A stretch of DNA of 23,396 nt from Acanthaster planci (Eukaryota; Echinodermata; Asteroidea; Valvatida; Acanthasteridae). The notes under the pieces were generated by a model. The model saw nothing but the letters and a program-made list of their open reading frames with translations. It made no database searches and had not been told where the DNA came from. Positions 18,601 to 23,396 of this stretch are shown here, in pieces. The position numbers were made by a program, and so were the translations under genes. The stretch is taken from positions 211,719 through 235,114 of the forward strand of contig NW_019091550.1 in the NCBI RefSeq assembly GCF_001949145.1. The letters are read 5' to 3'. Each line of letters starts with the position of its first letter. Position 1 is the first letter of the stretch.

Positions 18601-19780
18601 CCATGGTGAGGCCTAATGTTTTGTTTCTTTAAGAGTTTTATTGTTTTTTATTAATGCCTTTCATATCTCACTAACCATTCCTCACTGACTTCTTGGCAGC
18701 TGTGACAACTTTGTTTACTTGCTTTTTGGAGACCCTTCTTTGACATCATGTCAACAAGTTCTGTTTTAAAGACTGTCACTTGTGATCCGCTATAGCTGTG
18801 AACTCAGCATGCTGAAACCATATGAGATGATGGTGATTTAACGGACTGTCCACAACCTCAGAGAATGTGTGATATTTGATGATGCTTCTTCAATCTCAAG
18901 TACTGCTTCCTTCTGGCTGTTAAGCAGGATGGCTCTGCAGGTAGAGATTCATTACTTGTTGCACATGTGGCTTGAACAGCACAAATTGACAGTGTCTCGA
19001 GGTCTAGGCATTGTCTCTCCCTAAGACATTCTTGTTGCTGTCTTGTGCTTTCTATTCAGGATACTCATCTCTGCTTTTAGTTGTACTCTTCATGGTGCTC
19101 TAGTCTTTGTCTTTGCTTTCTGTCGTTTCTTTTGTTATCTTTATCTTCTTTCCTGGTTTGCTCCTTGTTTTACTTTCATTTCTTTTTTCCTTTCCAGCAT
19201 GAAAGTGCTTCCTTCTTTGCCTTGCTCATCTCTATCATCTTTGTCTAGCCAGACAATTGGGTGGAAGTTTTTCTACTTTATGTCATCTCAGATCTTTAGA
19301 CTTGGCTGCAAATTCTTTTGGCATGATATTTTCAATATTTCCATGAAGTTTCTGTTTGCTTTTTTTCTGTTGCTCCCAAACTTTTGTTTTGGTTACCCAC
19401 TGTTTGAGTTTAGAGGTCTTCTTAAGTTTTGCATTCACTTTTTTCCTGTGCTGGTAGAATTGCACGTTGTGTCATGCATTGGCTAATGGCTATCCATTCC
19501 ATAAGATAATAACGGTTCCTTTTCAGTCAGTGAGGATTGATGTGTGCATCATAGAGTAGGTATACTGGCCAGTTCTTGAAAGGTATTGTTTGCTACATAG
19601 TACATACTCAGCAAGTGTAGCCTGGAGGGGCACCAGGGCTGCAAGGGCTTCCTGTGCCTTTCTTCTGTTGCCTCCTTACCCATATTCTCAGCAGCATCAA
19701 CCCCTTTTTGGATGGTGTCCCTCCACTTTGAGCGATCGTGAACCAGCTCCTCGCACATAGATGGGGCAATTTTATCACCC
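18600..19780 (-). pseudogene. Possible decayed minus-strand coding relic
   Basis: The minus-strand stretch 19758-19549 encodes CEELVHDRSKWRDTIQKGVD and ATEERHRKPLQPW, resembling the DRxxWR tail seen near the end of some retroelement RTs. Further along, Lys/Gln-rich pieces at 19465-19283 (QKFGSNRKKANRNFMEILK) and purine-rich minus-strand sequence continue with many stops. The plus strand across 19040-19480 is correspondingly pyrimidine-rich. I cannot name a family with confidence; simple compositional bias is the alternative. Confidence 0.25.
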
Positions 19781-20580
19781 TACACACATATGCAAGCTGT
19801 ATCAAGTACGCCTGACATATCACGGTCGTATTTTTATTGGTTGTGAATTGATCACGTGATACTGAACAAGCATTTGTGTATCATTTATGATCGAGTGCAT
19901 TGGCGATTTTGCCGTGCTACAAAAAATGATGGATAACGGTGATCTTTCTAACAGTTGATATGTCAAATTCACTGGGTTGAAATTGTGTAACCTTGGGTAT
20001 GAGGATGGAGAGCCATGCTGGTACTGTGCTTTGATTATTGTAGATGTGCTGAGTGGAGGATACCGTATGTGTTATTCCATACTCTGACCAGAGACCCGTT
20101 GGCTATTAGACTTTGGTTTCTGTGCCTAGCTATGTCCATGGAACATGAGTAACATGCTGTTTCTGTTGTGACTGCCTTTGTTTCTTTAAACACTCATGTT
20201 GTCTCTTATCTGCTCGCCAATCTTGCCTATATTTTTCAATGGGAATTTTGTGTAAATGTCTTGAATTCAATCAGTAAACAAAACCCCTGTGCTTTATGAA
20301 TCTTCAAACCAGTTTGTTGTTAATCCTAGATCTCTCTCTTTCAAAAACAAAAAACAAACCCCCCGGCTCAACAGAGGACACCACAATCAATTGAAATTTT
20401 GCTTGTAATTTGATATTCATTATGCTGTTCTAGTGTTTAAATTTGTCAAAGTGTTTCATTTATACTGCAATAAAATCTGTGTATATTACACATAGAAGAC
20501 CGTTCCAGTGTAATTTATGACCATGTTATAACAAAACAATTGTTGCCTGCTGTGAGGGGGTCCGTGGGTTTTGTATACCC
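19780..20580. other. No recognised feature
   Basis: Intergenic DNA with no frame or repeat I can identify. Confidence 0.5.
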
Positions 20581-20583
20581 TCA

Positions 20584-20628
20584 GGGGCAAATGATACCCA
20601 CGACTTTGCCTCGAGTGCCATTTGCCCC
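20584..20628. repeat. 10-bp stem hairpin
   Basis: GGGGCAAATG (20584-20593) is the exact complement of CATTTGCCCC (20619-20628), with a 25-base loop. Function unknown. Confidence 0.65.
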
Positions 20629-21095
20629 TACTCAGTAGGCAAGATTTGTTAAGTGATATGACTTAACACTTAGGCTGTATACCTGTACCTGGCCATCACT
20701 TGAAATTACGTGCCAGTCTATGGCCAGTATTGTAAGTGGCTGCATTCTGTGACACTACCATAGACACATTTAGTTTTGGACAAGACCACAATTCATGTTC
20801 TGAAAGATATCAACATTCACTTTCATGAAACTATTTCCATTAGTCACTCGGCAAATGGAATGATTACTTTACTATCAATTAAAGTCAATGTGAGAATTCA
20901 ACCTTCAATTGTATGCACAAACATGTATACATATTTACACAGAGCAACCTGGGTACTGTAAGCCCTGTAGGTATCCGCACCAAGTGGGAACAAGAGAGGG
21001 TGTTTACATTGCAGTGATGGTCCATTGGTGGGAACTCATCACTGCATGCTCACGTTCAGGTGCCTAAGGCACAGAACATACGGAGTACACAAAAG

Positions 21096-21130
21096 TAAAT
21101 TTTGTTGGAATGTAATTCCAACAAAATTTA
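21096..21130. repeat. Perfect 16-bp hairpin
   Basis: TAAATTTTGTTGGAAT, then the loop GTA, then its exact complement. The element is 35 bases in all. It may be the centre of an old foldback element or a recent local inverted duplication. Confidence 0.85.
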
Positions 21131-22565
21131 ATTTCCACATGCATGCCCAATGCGTACAAGAGCCCATTTGAAAAACGTCTCACTGGCCTGTCTTATATTA
21201 CTTGCCAGTAATGATGCACTTCAACTCAGGTCATTGTATCAGGCATAAAACAGTTCAAAGAAAAACTGTGTGTGATGTTTGGAATTGTGCAAAGTAGTAA
21301 CATCCTCATTTGTCACAAGGATGACTTCATTGTGGATGCATGCAATTACCTTACACATGTAAAGGGTTACATGAGGGTGTTGAATAATCTGCCAAGTATC
21401 CATGTCATGCTGATGCTGGATGTTCAAGTGGGGTGCTTGTTTTTTCTTCTCCAAACTGTCCTCCAAGAAGGCATCACAAGATTATGGGTTATGGATACAT
21501 GCCACTGACGCAACAATGTTTAGAGGGAATTGACCTGGGTTTTTTTTTGTGAAGGGGTCTTAATGAGTGCGAGGAAATCAGAAATTCACGCTGGAAAATG
21601 TTTCCTACAGAATAAATTCCAGTGATTGAATGAAAATATGAGTTTTCGTGTTTACTTTTATACAACTGTTCTCAGCCAGAGAGCGCCAATTTTGTCAAGT
21701 GTCCCAACCCAGTTAAATCTATTTCTTTTACGACAAACCATGGACTTTAACCATTGTATTACTGGAAAACTTCTTAACAAAACCATGTTTTTTTGCTGGG
21801 AAATGTATGCCATTCTCTGAAATGCAAGTTTGCATGAGACACAGTTTTTTAATGACTAATTTTGTATGAAAACCAGTCACAAAAGCGTATTTTATGAAAT
21901 TTCACGATCACTCCCTGTGATGAAATAGCCCCTTTGTTACTTATGAACTTAGGTTTCCAGTAAAAGTCAACATATTGTTGGCCAGTCTTAGCCAAATTTG
22001 TACCAAGTCTTTGAACACTGATGTATTCAAGGGAGGGGAAAAAATTACAAACTTTGCAAGGATAATGGAACAGTGTATCAAAATTTTAAAAGTTTATTTA
22101 CGATGGCAAAAGTAGGTCTAATATCAGGGATTTTTCTCTATATATTTCCTGGTTACAACGATAATTTGTATTTAATTGCAAGCAAAACTACAAGTATTGC
22201 TAAGATATTACTGGCCCCGCTTGTCTGGCTAAGATGCAGGCAGTAATCAGGCATTTTTGGAATGGTTTCTATTATTCGTCTGACTCGGCGGTGACCATAA
22301 TTGAAAACTTTGAAGTGCCCGAGTTGCAAACTCCTTCTGTGTCCTTCCTCTATGGTAATAGTAGGAACAGTCTTCTTTCCTGGTACATGAACCATGTTTT
22401 CTTATTACACATCTGTCTGGGGATACATCATGTACTTTCTTATGGAAATATGGTTTTATTGCCTGTCATAAGAGACTGGTCTTCACATCTCATGGAAGCT
22501 TCCCCAGTTGGAATGTTGGATTTTTTTTTATGTTGGATGAAGCCACTTGAGGATTCCTCAAAAGT
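21131..22565. other. No recognised feature
   Basis: AT-rich intergenic DNA between the 16-bp hairpin and the SINE. Open frames of up to 112 codons exist here but show no similarity I recognise and no consistent coding signal. Confidence 0.5.
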
Positions 22566-22579
22566 GCCATAGGCACTGT

Positions 22580-22754
22580 AGCTCGTAAGCCTGAAGAAAC
22601 CTTTTGGGAGGAAATCCCCAGAGGAATGTTCGTGTAAAACCCACAAAATTACGTAGGGACTGAAAACCCAATCCACATGTGGACCAAGCCAGGAATCATA
22701 CCTGGGCTGAGAGGTGGAAGGCAAGGAAAGAACTACTATGCCAACTTGACCCCA
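22580..22754 (-). mobile_element. tRNA-derived SINE
   Basis: The minus strand starts GGGTCAAGT. TGGCATAGTAGTT (22743-22731) resembles a Pol III A box, and GGTATGATTCC (22702-22692) resembles a B box (GGTTCGATTCC). Spacing is about 28 bases, as in tRNA-like promoters. A conserved-looking body with ATGTGGATTGGGTTTTCAGT and CCTCCCAAAAGG follows. It is the head and body of a tRNA-derived SINE. The 3' end is not sharply defined. It is not a working tRNA gene because the cloverleaf stems do not pair well. Confidence 0.65.
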
Positions 22755-23308
22755 AAAAGCTTAAATTATTGAAGTTGTTTCCCCAGTGTGTTGTATAAAA
22801 AAACAAATTGCCACCTGGCCAGGCATGCTTGAGTTGAGAAAAAACAACATATATGTACATCATTCAGTGAAATACGCATTTCAGTCAGTGCTGTAATATG
22901 CCAAAGAGAAATTGTTGCTAGGTAACTTGTTAGTGCATGTAGGTACATGTATAACCTATAGCCTGGACTGAAAGAAAGGGAATGACTTTAAAGTTGGATT
23001 GCTTACTGATGAGCAGTGAGTGCCAGATGTACGTTGCTGATAACTAAACTTGTGTGCATCATAATCCTTGACCTGTGACATTTAGACTTTCCATGAACAT
23101 GCAGTAACAAAGCCCGAGACTTTCAGCTGACACACCATTGACCCAACATACAGAACTGCAAGACCAAACTGGGAGTACAAAGAATTGTACAAGAGTGGCA
23201 ATGTTAACACTCGTGGGACTAGACGCACCAAAATCACAGGCAGAGGTTTGGGATGACAAGAAATCATCTGTAAAACACTCTCACTGTCGGGACCACAGAA
23301 TAGCAACA

Positions 23309-23396
23309 AGATGAATAGATAACAATTGACAGAAATATCACAAACACACACAAGTGTGTATTTGTGATATTTCTGTCAATTGTTATCTATTCATCT
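23309..23396. repeat. 88-nt near-perfect palindrome at window edge
   Basis: Left arm 23309-23351 and right arm 23354-23396 are reverse complements at 42 of 43 positions (mismatch at 23345/23360), with a two-base loop AA. It begins AGATGAATAGATAACAATTG and ends with the complement of that, on the last base of the window. Confidence 0.95.

Noticed and set aside
19043-19486. 147-codon plus-strand frame with many Phe, Leu and Cys
   Set aside because: Composition follows the pyrimidine-rich strand; no domain, and the bias is better explained from the other strand.
22234-22572. 112-codon plus-strand frame
   Set aside because: No recognisable domain or splice partners, and its end overlaps the SINE boundary region.
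22592-22615. CTGAAGA...GGAAA string on the plus strand, hammerhead-like at first sight
   Set aside because: No helix I partners and poor helix II; it lies inside the SINE body.
22680-22754. Functional tRNA gene on the minus strand
   Set aside because: Boxes are degenerate and acceptor and anticodon stems do not pair; fits a SINE head better.

Overview
The window is animal nuclear DNA. It has introns with GT-AG borders, a poly(A) signal, an assembly gap of Ns, several retroelement classes, short foldback elements and minisatellites. Nothing looks bacterial. The words TACATGTA and ACATGTAC are very frequent. Together with the mix of CR1/Jockey-like LINEs, a BEL/Pao element, a Penelope-like element and a tRNA-derived SINE, this suggests a marine invertebrate, perhaps an echinoderm, hemichordate or cephalochordate. 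The species cannot be fixed from the sequence alone.

Left third (about 60-5260): a graveyard of four decayed retroelements. From the left these are a LINE reverse-transcriptase fragment (minus), joined at about 585 to a BEL/Pao LTR-retrotransposon fragment (minus); a 5'-truncated LINE (plus, 2584-4064); and a 5'-truncated Penelope-like element (minus, about 4066-5260). The Penelope-like element keeps its GIY-YIG endonuclease domain, a hammerhead-ribozyme-like fold just after its stop codon, and a TATA box beyond that. From 5260 to about 7650 I see no genes, only hairpins.

Middle (7941-17439): one intact host gene in eight coding exons on the plus strand. It encodes a SpoU/TrmH-family 2'-O-ribose methyltransferase best identified as MRM1, the mitochondrial large-subunit rRNA methyltransferase. 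Joining the exons gives about 480 codons with compatible phases at all seven introns, all three SpoU motifs, and a poly(A) signal downstream. The first exon adds a long N-terminal region with a basic, mitochondrial-presequence-like start and an acidic, low-complexity linker. The introns hold a foldback MITE, a second inverted-repeat element, a retroposon 3' tail, 21-bp and 33-bp minisatellites, and the 713-bp gap, which is flanked by a 19-bp direct repeat.

Right third (17440-23396): no convincing gene. A second copy of the intron-2 foldback MITE lies just beyond the MRM1 poly(A) signal. Further right are a possible decayed minus-strand coding relic (about 18.6-19.8 kb), two hairpins, a minus-strand tRNA-derived SINE with recognisable A and B boxes, and an almost perfect 88-nt palindrome that ends exactly at the last base of the window.

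There is no operon or gene system. The only working gene visible is MRM1, and the rest is mobile-element debris and repeats. The most interesting signals are the ribozyme-like structure in the Penelope-like element, the paired foldback elements bracketing MRM1, and the terminal palindrome.
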